Source: Psychrosphaera haliotis
GTDB lineage: Bacteria; Pseudomonadota; Gammaproteobacteria; Enterobacterales; Alteromonadaceae
Direction of reading: 5' to 3'
Length of the DNA stretch: 64,000 nt
NCBI RefSeq assembly: GCF_009728465.1
Contig: NZ_WOCD01000003.1
Location: 1,194,879 to 1,258,878 of the forward strand
The notes beneath the pieces were generated by a model. It ran no database searches, was not told the DNA's origin, and saw nothing but the letters and a program-made list of their open reading frames with translations. The position numbers were made by a program, and so were the translations under genes. This document shows, piece by piece, positions 40,910 to 51,886 of this stretch (the stretch's first letter is position 1; the number at the start of each line of letters is the position of its first letter).

Positions 40910-43702
40910 TTACTCTAACGCAGCTAAGAGCTTTTTTGCCTCAGTTTGCCAGCGTTCATTTTCCGCATTATCTATAGCAAAACGTAACTCTCGCTTCGCT
41001 TCATTTTTTCTATTTAACTTAAATAACGTATTTGCTAAATGATAACGAATCGTAGGGTTCGATGAATCCATTGCATAAGCATTTCGCAACGTTTGTAATG
41101 ACTCATCATATCGACCTAGTTGAAAATAAACCCATCCCATAGTGTCAATAATAGCTGGATTTTCACTGTTAATTGCCATCGACTGTTTTGAAAACTCTAA
41201 CGCTTTAGTTGCGTCAGTTCCAACATAAATATTGGCGAGGTTATTTATCAAATTCGCGTCTTTAGCAAAACCTGGGTTTTGCAATAATTGTTGATAGATA
41301 GGCAAAGCCATGTCGTACTGATACTGATTCATGTAATGATCTGCTAACAACCTTTGACGCCACACATCATTTTCAAATTCATTAGCCAGTGACTCTAACT
41401 TGCTTGTTACTTTTTCAACGTTCACACCTTGGTTTGCAAGTTGATATAAATTCATCAACGCAATATTAAATTGAGGATCAATTTCTAAAGCCTGCCAATA
41501 AGAATTAAAAGCATCGGTAAATCTGTCTCTAGACATATGAACATCGCCCATCAATAGCAAAACGTTAGCTTCTTTTGGAAGTTGCACCAACAATGAAGTC
41601 GCTATTTTTTCACCTTTGCTCAGTTGCCCTTGGGCCATCAATAAACGTGCATCTTCGATTTTAACTCGCAAATTACTCGGTATGATTTTCTTTAGCTTCG
41701 CCAAGGTTTTGCTTGCTGCATCATAATCTTTGATGCCACGTTGAAGCCTTGCTATTTGAAATAACATTGGCGCATTGTTTTCTGCTAAGCCAAACAATAT
41801 TCCTAGCTGATATTTTGCCTCAGACACTCTATCCAATTTTGTTAATATATTTACATATTTAAATAGGTAACCTGCGTTATACAAGTCCATTTCTGTTAGG
41901 TGTTTTATAATACGTAGTGCTTCTTGGTAATCGTTTTGCGCAATGAATATATCGAGTAATAACTCCTTACTCTTCGCCCCTGACGCTTGCATCGATATAG
42001 TTTCTAGGATGGGAATAGCCAACTCATAATTACCCTGCAGATAATAAGTTTGAGCAAGCATTAGCTTTACGTCTTCATTAAGAGGTTGCTGTTCGTTTAG
42101 CTCTCGAAGCAAAGAAAGTGCAAGCTCTAGCTTATTTTGCATTTTTAGTGCCGTTGCTAGGTTAAATTTAGCTTCAAAAAAGTTAGGGTTTGATTCGAGA
42201 ATACGCTCCGCTAGCGACTGCGCAGCTACCGCTTCTTTCTTTTTAATTAATACGGCCACTTTAAAATTTAAAAGATTTTTGTTTTCCGGTGCTTCAGCCA
42301 ATAACTCTGTAATTATTTGCTCGGCTCTAGCAATATCACCGCTTTGTAAATCCATCAGCCCTTTAGATAACAACAACTTGGTTTTATTGCCCGCCCCTGT
42401 CGGATTCATTTTTTGCAAGAGCTTATTAGCTTCAGAAACTCGACCTGCCTTTCTCAAAATATTAACGAGTTTTAAGGTAACATCTACATTGTCTGGGTAC
42501 TCATCTTGCATTTTATAAAGCAATCGCTCAGCATCAAAACGCTTACCGTTAATGCCATATAAATCCACTAACTTTAAAGCTAGGCTCTCATCTTTGAGCA
42601 CATTACTCTCGTAACGTGAAAGCAAAATTTCCGCGTCTTGACTGTTGCCGTCTCTTATATAAATGTCTGAAAGCATGGACAATGCTTTTGTATCATTTGG
42701 CACTACTGCTAAATAACGAGTTAAATCTTTAGAGGCTTGCTCCATATTACCTAGCAAATAAGAAGAAATAGCAGTAACGAATATCAGCGAAGGATCATTT
42801 GCATATTGCTCTTCTTCGAGTAATGACGTGGTGTTTGATAACGCTTCCAGCATTTGTTCAGACTGCTTGTCTTGCTTATCAATAGAAAGCAACCAACTAG
42901 ACATTAGCATGATATGGGGATCGTTCGGGGTCTCTGTTAATATTTCATCTACTAAACTTTTAGCCTTGTCGATTTGGCCGGTTTGGATGTAAGCCTGAAC
43001 CAAAGAACGCTTTACAACAGGGTCGGTTGATAACTGCTCAAGCGCAGTTTGATAATACTCAATTGCTTTAGGCCAATTGTTTTTAAACCCTTCTATCTGA
43101 CCAAGTAAATGTAGGGTTCTGTGATCTTGAGAAGCCTTACCCAATGCCTCTAATGCTAATCTTTCTGCTTCATCTAGATTGCCTTGCCCAAGTTCAAAAG
43201 AAGCGTAACTATTTAACGCCCTTAAGTTATTTTTAGATAACGTTAATGCTTCTGCATAAGCGTTTCTTGCAAGCTCAGTAAGGTTTAGATTTTGATAGGC
43301 GACCGCTTTAGCTAACAAATAGTCATACTTGCCTGTTTTAGATAAACGGTGACCGTTGGCAATATTTAATACATCTTTGTAACGTTTAGAGAAATTCAAT
43401 GCTGACGCATAGTCAGCAATAATAAGGTTGATATCTGCATTATAAAGTAACGCCTCTTCAAACTCTTTTATTGCTTGTGGAAACAACGCTTTATGTAAAA
43501 GAATTTTACCCATTAATATTTTTGATGGAAGGTTTCTTGGTTGCTGCTCTAGTGCATTCTTCAAATAAATATAACTAGCTTCATAATTACCATCATTAAA
43601 TGCTTGTACAGCTTGTTCATAAAAGCTAGTGGCTGATAGTGCCTTTGGAGCAAAGCTTAATGAAGTAGCGGTGATTATGATTAATAGAAATCTACAAAAC
43701 AT
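40910..43702 (-). CDS. prsT: PEP-CTERM system TPR-repeat protein PrsT-like
   Basis: 930 residues, an N-terminal signal peptide or lipoprotein-like hydrophobic segment (about 1-23, LLIIITATSLSFAPKALSA) followed by some 20 TPR repeats (for example YEASYIYLKNALEQQPRNLP and QALEIDPQFNIALMNLYQLA). Length and repeat layout match the PrsT protein that goes with XrtA exosortase and PEP-CTERM substrates. The next gene upstream encodes a PEP-CTERM protein, which supports the call. No exosortase is in the window. Confidence 0.75.
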   Translation of the reverse strand: MFCRFLLIIITATSLSFAPKALSATSFYEQAVQAFNDGNYEASYIYLKNALEQQPRNLPSKILMGKILLHKALFPQAIKEFEEALLYNADINLIIADYASALNFSKRYKDVLNIANGHRLSKTGKYDYLLAKAVAYQNLNLTELARNAYAEALTLSKNNLRALNSYASFELGQGNLDEAERLALEALGKASQDHRTLHLLGQIEGFKNNWPKAIEYYQTALEQLSTDPVVKRSLVQAYIQTGQIDKAKSLVDEILTETPNDPHIMLMSSWLLSIDKQDKQSEQMLEALSNTTSLLEEEQYANDPSLIFVTAISSYLLGNMEQASKDLTRYLAVVPNDTKALSMLSDIYIRDGNSQDAEILLSRYESNVLKDESLALKLVDLYGINGKRFDAERLLYKMQDEYPDNVDVTLKLVNILRKAGRVSEANKLLQKMNPTGAGNKTKLLLSKGLMDLQSGDIARAEQIITELLAEAPENKNLLNFKVAVLIKKKEAVAAQSLAERILESNPNFFEAKFNLATALKMQNKLELALSLLRELNEQQPLNEDVKLMLAQTYYLQGNYELAIPILETISMQASGAKSKELLLDIFIAQNDYQEALRIIKHLTEMDLYNAGYLFKYVNILTKLDRVSEAKYQLGILFGLAENNAPMLFQIARLQRGIKDYDAASKTLAKLKKIIPSNLRVKIEDARLLMAQGQLSKGEKIATSLLVQLPKEANVLLLMGDVHMSRDRFTDAFNSYWQALEIDPQFNIALMNLYQLANQGVNVEKVTSKLESLANEFENDVWRQRLLADHYMNQYQYDMALPIYQQLLQNPGFAKDANLINNLANIYVGTDATKALEFSKQSMAINSENPAIIDTMGWVYFQLGRYDESLQTLRNAYAMDSSNPTIRYHLANTLFKLNRKNEAKRELRFAIDNAENERWQTEAKKLLAALE

Positions 43703-43743
43703 GAGAAGACCTGTAACAAGAGAGATAATAAGGAATTAAAAAC

Positions 43744-43771
43744 AAAAAAGATGGCAAAGGCCACCTTTTTT
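43744..43771 (-). terminator. Rho-independent terminator after the PEP-CTERM gene
   Basis: On the minus strand AAAAAAGGTGGC pairs with GCCATCTTTTTT (12 bp, one wobble) with a 4-base loop and T tail. It separates the surface-protein gene from the TPR gene downstream. Confidence 0.75.
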
Positions 43772-43798
43772 AAGGAATAAATTTTAAAGAAATTGGTG

Positions 43799-44665
43799 TT
43801 AAACGTTTAGTTTAAACTGGCCTTGTTTCTTTCTGTTTCTATACATTAAACCTAAACCTACCGCAAACAAAGCGATAGACGTTGGCTCTGGTACGTCTAC
43901 TACAGCGTTAGAACCAGAGGCTAATTTAGCTGTAACACCTAACAGTTTGAAAGAATCATAGTCGCAGTTTGCCATTTCATTATATAGGCCAACTAACCAA
44001 TGTTGGGATTCACCTGTAACACCGTTTAATGCGTAATACTGGTCAACACCATTATTACTGTTTGCTTGAGGTGTAGTATTTTTATACATGTCAGCCAACG
44101 AGTAAATATCACTCCAAGCCGCGCCACTACCCATCGCATTTCTTTGCGTATTGCTAATTGCTACTACACCAAAGTCTAATGTGTCATTACCATTACCGTG
44201 AGTGTTCTGCCAACCAATGTTGATTTGCTCTAATGTAACGTTTTGGCTGAAAGACAATAAAACCATGTCTTGATCAGACCATTGTGCACCTGCAGCACTG
44301 TAGTTATCAATTGCATGCTCTGGGCTATTGCTTGAGCTTTCATCGTTGTTTACTACACCAAATCCGCTGTTTCCACCCCAATAGTAAAGCTCAGCCGATA
44401 CAACATTGCCATCATATCTATCTGTATCTGTACTGTTCGTGTCTACAGGCGCCGAGTCAGACCAGGCTGTCATTGTCATTTCAATGCCATTGTTGGTCAT
44501 TGCAATGGACTCATAGTCACGAGTTGAGTTTGAATTTGAACCCGCAACAAATACGTCTGTAGATTCAAAATCTGAATTATTAAATGTCCAAGTTGTACTT
44601 GTAGGGCTTGCGCTTGCCGAAGCAACAAAAGCCAATGCCGTAATGGCAGTAATTATTTTCAACAT
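43799..44665 (-). CDS. PEP-CTERM surface protein (XDP1-like)
   Basis: 288 residues: an N-terminal signal peptide (about 1-18, ending ASASAS), a Ser/Asn/Thr-rich beta-type domain, and a C-terminal sorting tag VPEPTSIALFAVGLGLMYRN followed by RKKQ. This is the PEP motif, hydrophobic helix and basic tail cut by an exosortase. The body (start STTWTFNNSDFEST) resembles the exosortase-dependent XDP1 group, an impression only. It is the upstream neighbour of the PrsT-like gene, with a terminator between. Confidence 0.82.
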   Translation of the reverse strand: MLKIITAITALAFVASASASPTSTTWTFNNSDFESTDVFVAGSNSNSTRDYESIAMTNNGIEMTMTAWSDSAPVDTNSTDTDRYDGNVVSAELYYWGGNSGFGVVNNDESSSNSPEHAIDNYSAAGAQWSDQDMVLLSFSQNVTLEQINIGWQNTHGNGNDTLDFGVVAISNTQRNAMGSGAAWSDIYSLADMYKNTTPQANSNNGVDQYYALNGVTGESQHWLVGLYNEMANCDYDSFKLLGVTAKLASGSNAVVDVPEPTSIALFAVGLGLMYRNRKKQGQFKLNV

Positions 44666-44973
44666 AACTTCTTCCGTTAAAGCCCGATAGTATCGAGCTA
44701 ATAAAAAATACTTTTCCTAATAACCTTGATGTAGCAATCATCAGACCAGTTTGTAACCCCTTGTTTTTAAAGCGATTACAAGCACAACTTATAAAAAGTG
44801 TAAAATAACGTGACAGCTACGGGTTGCATTTTAACCGGATGGAGCATTTTTGACCAGATTTAATTTAAACTATTATTGATCGTGTTGTTCATTTTATTCA
44901 TACAGTGTTTTATTTACGCGTTGGCCGGTTTAGTGTCATACTGTCTGATCTGATAAATAGGTAAGAAGTGAAT
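44666..44973. other. Divergent intergenic region upstream of uvrA
   Basis: About 300 bases with no gene I can support. It must hold promoters for the surface-protein gene (minus) and uvrA (plus). I looked for a LexA box (CTGT-N8-ACAG) near uvrA and found none that fits. Confidence 0.5.
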
Positions 44974-47793
44974 ATGGACAAGATTGAAGTTCGTGGTGCC
45001 CGTACCCACAATTTGAAAAACATAGATATTGAGATCCCTCGCGATAAACTTATTGTAATCACTGGCCTGTCAGGTTCAGGTAAATCCTCACTTGCATTTG
45101 ATACTCTCTATGCCGAAGGTCAACGCAGATACGTTGAATCGCTTTCAGCGTATGCTCGTCAGTTTCTATCACTCATGGAAAAGCCTGATGTTGATCATAT
45201 TGAAGGGCTTTCCCCAGCAATTTCTATTGAACAAAAGTCTACATCACATAATCCACGTTCTACCGTAGGTACTATCACTGAAATTTATGATTATCTTCGT
45301 CTTCTTTATGCGCGAGTAGGCACACCAACTTGCCCAACGCATGGCGAACCACTTGAAGCACAAACCGTATCCCAAATGGTCGACCGTGTTTTAGCGTTGC
45401 CAGAGAGCTCAAAAATCATGATCCTTGCACCGGTTGTAAGAGACCGTAAAGGTGAGCACGTTAAAACTCTCGAAAATTTATCTGCTCAAGGTTTTATTAG
45501 AGCCAGAATTGATGGCGAAGTTTGTGATTTATCAGATCCTCCAGAATTAGAGCTTCACAAAAAGCATACTATTGAAGTGGTTGTGGACCGCTTAAAAGTT
45601 CGTGAAGATATTCAGCAGCGTCTTGCTGAATCAATTGAGACTTCGTTAGATTTAAGTGGCGGTATTGTTAATGTTGCCTTTATGGAAGGTGATCATGAGC
45701 CGTTAACTTTCAGCGCAAACTTTGCCTGTCCAGTCTGTGGTTATTCAATGCAAGAGTTAGAACCTAGACTTTTCTCGTTTAACAATCCCGCAGGGGCGTG
45801 TTCAACCTGTGATGGTTTAGGCGTTAAACAATATTTTGATTCAGATAAAGTCATAATAAACAATGAATTGAGTTTGACCGGCGGAGCGATTAGAGGCTGG
45901 GATAAACGCAATTTCTATTATTTCCAAATGCTTAAGTCCCTGGCAGAGCATTACGACATTGATTTAAGTCAGCCATTTAACGACTTACCCGCAGAGCACC
46001 GTCACGTTATTTTAAATGGCAGCGGTAAACAAAGTATTGAATTCAAATACATGAATGACCGTGGCGACGTAGTGGTTCGAAACCATCCATTTGAAGGTAT
46101 CTTGCCTAACATGGAACGTCGTTACAAAGAGACTGAGTCAAACACAGTAAGAGAAGAGCTAACCAAGTATATTAGCACTCAACCTTGTCCTAGCTGTAAC
46201 GGCAGTCGTCTTCGTGAAGAGGCTCGTCACGTTTTTGTGACAAACACCAATTTGCCTACCATTACACAAATGTCTATTGGTGAAGCTAGCCAGTTTTTTG
46301 AAGACTTAAACCTAAGTGGCCAAAAAGCACAAATAGCCGAAAAAATTCTAAAAGAAATTCGTGAACGATTAGGTTTCCTAGTGAATGTAGGATTAACCTA
46401 TTTATCACTTTCTCGAAGCGCCGAAACATTATCTGGCGGCGAAGCCCAACGAATTCGCCTTGCTAGCCAAATTGGTGCTGGTTTAGTTGGTGTTATGTAT
46501 GTTCTAGATGAGCCGTCTATTGGCCTCCACCAGCGTGACAATGACCGTCTACTGCAAACTCTTATACACTTAAGAGATTTGGGTAATACTGTTATTGTTG
46601 TAGAGCATGACGAAGATGCTATACGAGCGGCGGATTACGTAATCGATATTGGCCCAGGAGCCGGTGTACATGGTGGTGAAATTATTGCCAAAGGCACGCC
46701 TGACGAAGTCAAAAACAATCCAAATTCAGTGACAGGTCAATTTCTGTCAGGTGTTCGTCAAATTGCAGTACCTAAACAGCGTGTGCCAGTGACAGACCAA
46801 TGGTTGTCTTTAAAAGGCGCGACAGGTAATAATTTACAAAATGTATCAATAGATATTCCTATTGGATTAATGACCTGTGTGACTGGTGTATCAGGCTCAG
46901 GTAAATCGACACTTATTAACGGTACTTTATTCCCAATTGCTCACCGTGAGTTAAACAAGGCCACTTTATCGGAGCCAGCTCCGTATAAAGAAATTACTGG
47001 TATTGAGTTGCTTGATAAGGTTATTGATATTGACCAAAGTCCAATTGGTCGAACGCCTCGCTCAAACCCAGCAACTTACACCGGCATATTTACCAATATC
47101 CGTGATTTGTTTGCTGGTACTCAAGAAGCTCGAGCTAGGGGTTATAAAGCCGGTCGATTTAGTTTTAATGTGAAAGGCGGCCGATGTGAAGCTTGCCAAG
47201 GTGACGGCTTAATCAAAGTTGAAATGCACTTCTTACCAGACGTTTACGTTCCTTGTGATGTTTGTGGTAGTAAACGTTATAACCGTGAAACGTTAGAAGT
47301 TATGTATAAAGGCAAAAACATTAATCAAGTTCTTGAAATGACAGTGGAAGATGCTCGAGAGTTTTTTGACGCTATTCCTGCTATTTCAAGAAAACTACAA
47401 ACATTAATGGATGTTGGTCTGAGTTATATAAGGCTTGGTCAGTCGGCAACAACGTTATCGGGCGGTGAGGCTCAACGAGTTAAACTTGCAAAAGAACTAT
47501 CTAAACGCGATACCGGCCAAACGCTCTATATTCTAGATGAGCCTACAACAGGTCTTCACTTCCATGATATTGAGCAACTGCTGACGGTTATCCACCGTCT
47601 TCGTGATCATGGCAATACTATTGTGATCATTGAGCATAACTTAGATGTGGTTAAAACCGCTGACTATATTATTGACTTAGGACCTGAAGGTGGCTCTGGC
47701 GGTGGAACTATCGTTGCAGCGGGAACCCCAGAAGAAGTTTGTGAAGTAAAAGAGTCTTTCACTGCTAAATATCTAAAACCGCTTATTAGCTAA
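44974..47793 (+). CDS. uvrA: Excinuclease ABC subunit A
   Basis: Damage-recognition ATPase of nucleotide excision repair. It has two ABC modules: Walker [10 protein letters not shown] (near 31-39) and GVSGSGKST; signatures [14 protein letters not shown] and [13 protein letters not shown]. Zinc motifs include CPVCG/C-CDGLG and [16 protein letters not shown]. The start is ATG at 44974 ([16 protein letters not shown]), the usual N-terminus; a GTG 6 bases earlier is in frame. 939 residues match the E. coli length of 940. Confidence 0.98.
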   Translation: MDKIEVRGARTHNLKNIDIEIPRDKLIVITGLSGSGKSSLAFDTLYAEGQRRYVESLSAYARQFLSLMEKPDVDHIEGLSPAISIEQKSTSHNPRSTVGTITEIYDYLRLLYARVGTPTCPTHGEPLEAQTVSQMVDRVLALPESSKIMILAPVVRDRKGEHVKTLENLSAQGFIRARIDGEVCDLSDPPELELHKKHTIEVVVDRLKVREDIQQRLAESIETSLDLSGGIVNVAFMEGDHEPLTFSANFACPVCGYSMQELEPRLFSFNNPAGACSTCDGLGVKQYFDSDKVIINNELSLTGGAIRGWDKRNFYYFQMLKSLAEHYDIDLSQPFNDLPAEHRHVILNGSGKQSIEFKYMNDRGDVVVRNHPFEGILPNMERRYKETESNTVREELTKYISTQPCPSCNGSRLREEARHVFVTNTNLPTITQMSIGEASQFFEDLNLSGQKAQIAEKILKEIRERLGFLVNVGLTYLSLSRSAETLSGGEAQRIRLASQIGAGLVGVMYVLDEPSIGLHQRDNDRLLQTLIHLRDLGNTVIVVEHDEDAIRAADYVIDIGPGAGVHGGEIIAKGTPDEVKNNPNSVTGQFLSGVRQIAVPKQRVPVTDQWLSLKGATGNNLQNVSIDIPIGLMTCVTGVSGSGKSTLINGTLFPIAHRELNKATLSEPAPYKEITGIELLDKVIDIDQSPIGRTPRSNPATYTGIFTNIRDLFAGTQEARARGYKAGRFSFNVKGGRCEACQGDGLIKVEMHFLPDVYVPCDVCGSKRYNRETLEVMYKGKNINQVLEMTVEDAREFFDAIPAISRKLQTLMDVGLSYIRLGQSATTLSGGEAQRVKLAKELSKRDTGQTLYILDEPTTGLHFHDIEQLLTVIHRLRDHGNTIVIIEHNLDVVKTADYIIDLGPEGGSGGGTIVAAGTPEEVCEVKESFTAKYLKPLIS

Positions 47794-47815
47794 ATAAAGG
47801 CATACCTTTGTATTG

Positions 47816-50057
47816 TTAATTATGTTTGCTGTTGAACTCTCGTAAAAACACCTCGAGTTCATCAGCAGGCATAGGTTTCGCATGGTAATATCCTTGAGAC
47901 TCATGACAGCCTAAACGTTTTACAAACTCTTGTTGCTCTTCCGTTTCAATACCCTCTGCTATTACCTCTAAGCCTAATTTTTGACCCAAATTAATAATAC
48001 TCTCAGCCAAAATTCCATCACCTCCAAATCCAATATCTTTAATAAACTCACGGTCTACTTTTAGTCGATTAATTGGCAGCTTGTGAAGATAGCTCAGTGA
48101 TGAAAAGCCAGTTCCAAAGTCATCAATTGCCACTGTATAACCTAACTGACGTAACTTCTCTAGCGCGGTAATAACCACAGTTGTATCGTCCATAACCACA
48201 CTTTCAGTAATTTCTAGCTCAATATTTTTAGGATCAACATGATACTTTTGTGTCACGCTTGCTACGGTTTCTACAAACATAGTGTTTTTAAACTGAGGCA
48301 TAGAAACATTGACTGCAATGCGGTGATCTTTAAAACCTTGTTCCGTCATACGATTAACCTGAATACAGGCTTGTTCCAATACCCAACTGCCAATATCAAC
48401 AATTAACCCGGTATATTCCGCAAGCGGGATAAAGGTGAGTGGCGAATGAAAACCACCGGTTCCATTTGGCCACCTAAGCAGGGCTTCCGCACCTATAATC
48501 TTGTTTTTTTGCAAATCCAATTGAGGCTGATACCACACCTGTAATTTTTGATCATAAAAATCATCTGTTAACTTTCGTATCATCTCTAAACGCCATGCTG
48601 TTTCGTCTTCCATTTCAGCAGCGTAATAGTTGGCCCTGTTTTGTACGTCTTTTTTAGCTCTATTTAAAGCAATATTTGTTTGCTTTATAATAGCTAAACC
48701 GCTTATTTTTCTATCGGGATTTTTTGTAATTCCTACACGAGCATTTATTGGTATAAGATGCTCTCCCGCCTTTAACGGAAGATCAAACGACGCTAAAATT
48801 TTTTCCGACTCTAATGAGTTGCTTGAACCTATTAAACCAAAAACATCAGCAGCAACACGATACACAGTGACGTTTTTATCTAACTGACTACAAAGACGTT
48901 CTGCAACACTCTGAAGTAAATAATTCCCTGAGTCTTGACCTAAACCGTCATTGATATCAGAAAAATGTTCTATATCAACTAAGGCAACAACTTCACCACA
49001 GGGTCCTAAATCGCCTATTTTATCTAACGTTTCTATAAATTTAGTTCTATTAGGTAAATTGGTTAATCCATCTAAATAAGCAATGTCGCTTACTTGTTTT
49101 AACAGCAAAGAATTGTCTAGGTCGGAGGCAATGTTTGATGTGAAGGATTGAATTAATTCTGGGCGAACAATGTTTGGGTAAGCATCAAATAAGATTAAAA
49201 CACCTGAGCATGACTTTGAGGGAATGAATAAAATTAAATCGTTGCCCACTGTAAATGAGCTTTCGCTTAAGATTGCTTGTTTTAACTTTATAACAATTTC
49301 CTGTGGCAGTACTTCCTCATACAAACGGCCTTTAAAGGCGTACATCTCTTCAGTGCTGTATTCAATTTTATAACTAGATCTATCACTTACGAGTTTAGAT
49401 TGATTCAATAGAAACACTCCAGGCCCACCCGACTTAAATAACTCTAGAGAGTTATGTACTAAACAGCGGACAAAGGATGCAAAATTCTTCTGCGCAATAA
49501 GCGAAACTGTTCATAACGGTTAGACGTTGAAGAAAGTCGCGAGCTTCACTTATGAGACATAATTGCTGATAAGAACGGATTGCTGCACACAAACTGGTAT
49601 AAAGTTTACTGCGCGTTGTTTCTGTTTTCATAATGTAGTCATTAATTTCAAACTGACTAATTACTTTTTCTTCTGGCGCATAACCAGGTTGGCCAGTTCT
49701 TAAAATAATTCTTATATCACGTAAGCCCAAGTCCTCTCTAATCGACTTAACTAATACAAGTCCAGCATCATCACTTTCCATTACAACATCGAGGATAACA
49801 ACAGCTACTTTTTCTTCAGTTTGCAATGCCTTGTATGCTTCTTCTGCGGAATAGGCGTGCAAAAACGACAGTGTTTTACCTGCTATTTTTACACCAGATA
49901 ACGCCATCGTCGTTACTTGATGAATTTCAGGCTCATCATCAACAATGAGTACTTTCCATGAATCTAGGTTTGCCTGTTCATTCCCATCTTCAACATCAGT
50001 AACTGACTGTCCCGAAAAAAGAAAACCTTCCTGCTGTATAACTTTTTGAGTTGGCAT
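47816..50057 (-). pseudogene. Response regulator with DUF3369-like, GGDEF and EAL domains, split by a frameshift
   Basis: The first part (ATG 50057, AGGAAG about 10 bases upstream) encodes a receiver domain: KVLIVDDEPEIHQVTT with the phosphoacceptor in VILDVVMESDD, then the start of a DUF3369-like domain, ending at 49452. The rest (to 47816) holds a degenerate GGDEF (AADVF) and an intact EAL (GAEALLRW, DDFGTGFSS, ELEITES), so it is probably a phosphodiesterase. The frames join as SLIAQKNFASFVRCLVHN if one extra base in the AAA at 49504-49506 is removed. A GTG at 49417 might start the second part separately. It is convergent with uvrA. Confidence 0.8.
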
Positions 50058-50231
50058 TGACCGCAAACTTCCTCAACTATTTTTAAATACACAAATTAAT
50101 CCAATCTAATTTAAGTGTAGAAACAAAAGTGATTTTTGCACGTAAACTTGAGGTATTTATTGCCTTTACTTTGACATTCACTAAAGATTTAAAGAGTATG
50201 AGTAATTAGTTTCTAAGTGACCCTAAATAAA

Positions 50232-51117
50232 ATGAATAACCCTGTTGACTCAAGAACCAAATATTTGAACCTCGTTAAGCAATTAACCGGCATTGATTTT
50301 GAAATTACGACCGATGAAGGTATTGATGAAAAACGAGTGATAAATCATCTAAAAAATGATGAACAGGTATTAATTAGGGACGAAGAATCGACAATTAATA
50401 AGCGAATTAATAAACGCAGCCAAATCAACGAAGCTCGCCAGCAGTATAATTTAGAGCAAATTTTTAGCTTAGCATTAGATCATGTTAAAGGGGACGTCTT
50501 AATAGACAAACTCGATTTAGATTGGGTAATGAAATTTACTAACCTTGCAAAGAACTGTTACACGCCTAGCATGCACGAAACTCTGGTCAAAAATCCTATC
50601 CGTAGAACTAGTTCAACAAGGCTCATTTTCATACCGAAGTTTAAAAACACTTTCAGAGCTTGGTACCAAAGAAGCTAAAATATTTTATAAAGCGGTGAGG
50701 TTGATGTGTCGGTTTAACGAGGAGCATTCGGGAAGATTATTAACTGGTTTATATAAAAAGCCTACATTAATTAATATTTTTTCAAGCTCAGGTAAAGTCA
50801 GCCTGAACCTAAATCAGTTTGGGCTCTCCTATACTCATTTAATTTCACTGGCTGAACTTGGACTTATTCATCAACAAGAAATTGAGTCTGCGCCATACAA
50901 CTCAAAAGACACATTAAAGTTGAGTCAAAATAAACAGTCTTTTGATGTGGTCGTTAAACAAAAGGATGTGGTATTTACGTATTACAAGCTGACGCCGTCG
51001 GGCTATGAATTGAGTCGCCTAGTTAATCCACCAAACGATTCGGACTTTATAAATTATTTGTTGAGGGACTTTGGCGATCTACTTAGTGGTAACTATGACG
51101 TTACCACTAAAGCATAA
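50232..51117 (+). pseudogene. TIGR03899-like conserved hypothetical gene, frameshifted
   Basis: Two overlapping frames encode one protein: the first ends at 50678, the second runs to 51117. Joining them at the AAA at 50578-50580 (one extra base) restores SMHELWSKILSVELVQQGSF, then YRSLKTLSELGTKEAKIFYK and YYKLTPSGYELSRLV. This pattern resembles the TIGR03899 family of unknown function. Full product is about 295 residues. The start could be ATG 50232 or GTG 50217; neither has a strong ribosome site. It converges on the outer-membrane protein gene. Confidence 0.72.
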
Positions 51118-51129
51118 TATCGAAATCGT

Positions 51130-51879
51130 TTAGAAACGAATTCGCATTCCGGCAAAGGTAGTATCTAAATCTTGATTAAAAATCACGCCATCACTCAATG
51201 AGAAATCAACGCTCTCTTTACGGTAACCTAATTTAAGATCTACGTCTGGTATAAGGTTATTATCAAATGTATAACCGATACCACTTTGATATAAATGATT
51301 GCTATCGCCTTTATTAAACTCAGCAAAAACAAAAAAGCCTAGCAGTGGCACACCACTTTGAATATTTACATGCACCATAGGTACAATTTTGTCTGAGTCT
51401 ACTTGCGATTGTTGTGTGTCTCCAACTTTAGACGTGGCAATATCAAGCTCTTGATAACGTGTTAATAAACCGAGATCCATTTTCAGTATACTCACATCAA
51501 AAACTGGATACGAAAGCAGTAAATCAAACGCTTTAGTTTTATGTACCGAAGATAGTTGGCTCGCAACACTATAAGCTTCACCCCCTAAAACATAAGTTTG
51601 CGCTAGTGTGTTTGTACCGGTCTGCTCATTGCTAGACGAACTAAGCCTTACATTAGGAAGTATTGGTAATTTATGGGTGATAGACAATTCATACTGTCTA
51701 TTTGTTTCACTTTGTCCAGAAAATGCTAGTAGGTTATCGTTAGCGACTCCATAAGTTGCAGGAGCATCTTGTTTCCATTGATCGGCACCAATTGTGAACG
51801 TAAACGGCCCTTTAGCTAACAATGGCGACACCCAAAACAACATCCCTACAAATAGCGCAAACTTTAAAAGTGGTTTCAT
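51130..51879 (-). CDS. TIGR04219-type outer-membrane beta-barrel protein
   Basis: 249 residues: signal peptide about 1-22 (LFWVSPLLAKG) then alternating beta strands (QYELSITHKLPILPNVRLSS; HLYQSGIGYTFDNNLIPDVD) and a C-terminal strand ending MRIRF, an aromatic end typical for outer-membrane barrels. It resembles TIGR04219, common in Alteromonadales, role unknown. It precedes nothing obvious but lies 7 bases after the DUF2333 gene, so the two probably share a transcript. Confidence 0.78.
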   Translation of the reverse strand: MKPLLKFALFVGMLFWVSPLLAKGPFTFTIGADQWKQDAPATYGVANDNLLAFSGQSETNRQYELSITHKLPILPNVRLSSSSNEQTGTNTLAQTYVLGGEAYSVASQLSSVHKTKAFDLLLSYPVFDVSILKMDLGLLTRYQELDIATSKVGDTQQSQVDSDKIVPMVHVNIQSGVPLLGFFVFAEFNKGDSNHLYQSGIGYTFDNNLIPDVDLKLGYRKESVDFSLSDGVIFNQDLDTTFAGMRIRF

Positions 51880-51886
51880 GCCTAGA

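Noticed and set aside
44880..44973. Possible LexA box upstream of uvrA
   Set aside because: I looked for CTGT-N8-ACAG. CATACAG near 44900 and CTGTCTGATCTG near 44940 each give half a box, but no pair has the right spacing, so none is listed.
47794..47815. Short AAAGG/CCTTT hairpin after uvrA
   Set aside because: The stem is only 5 bp and has no T run, too weak to call a terminator.
49417..50057. Receiver domain as a normal stand-alone response regulator
   Set aside because: Its last residues (after VMNS) are out-of-frame reading of the DUF3369-like region, which continues in the next frame, so it is the first piece of a split gene.
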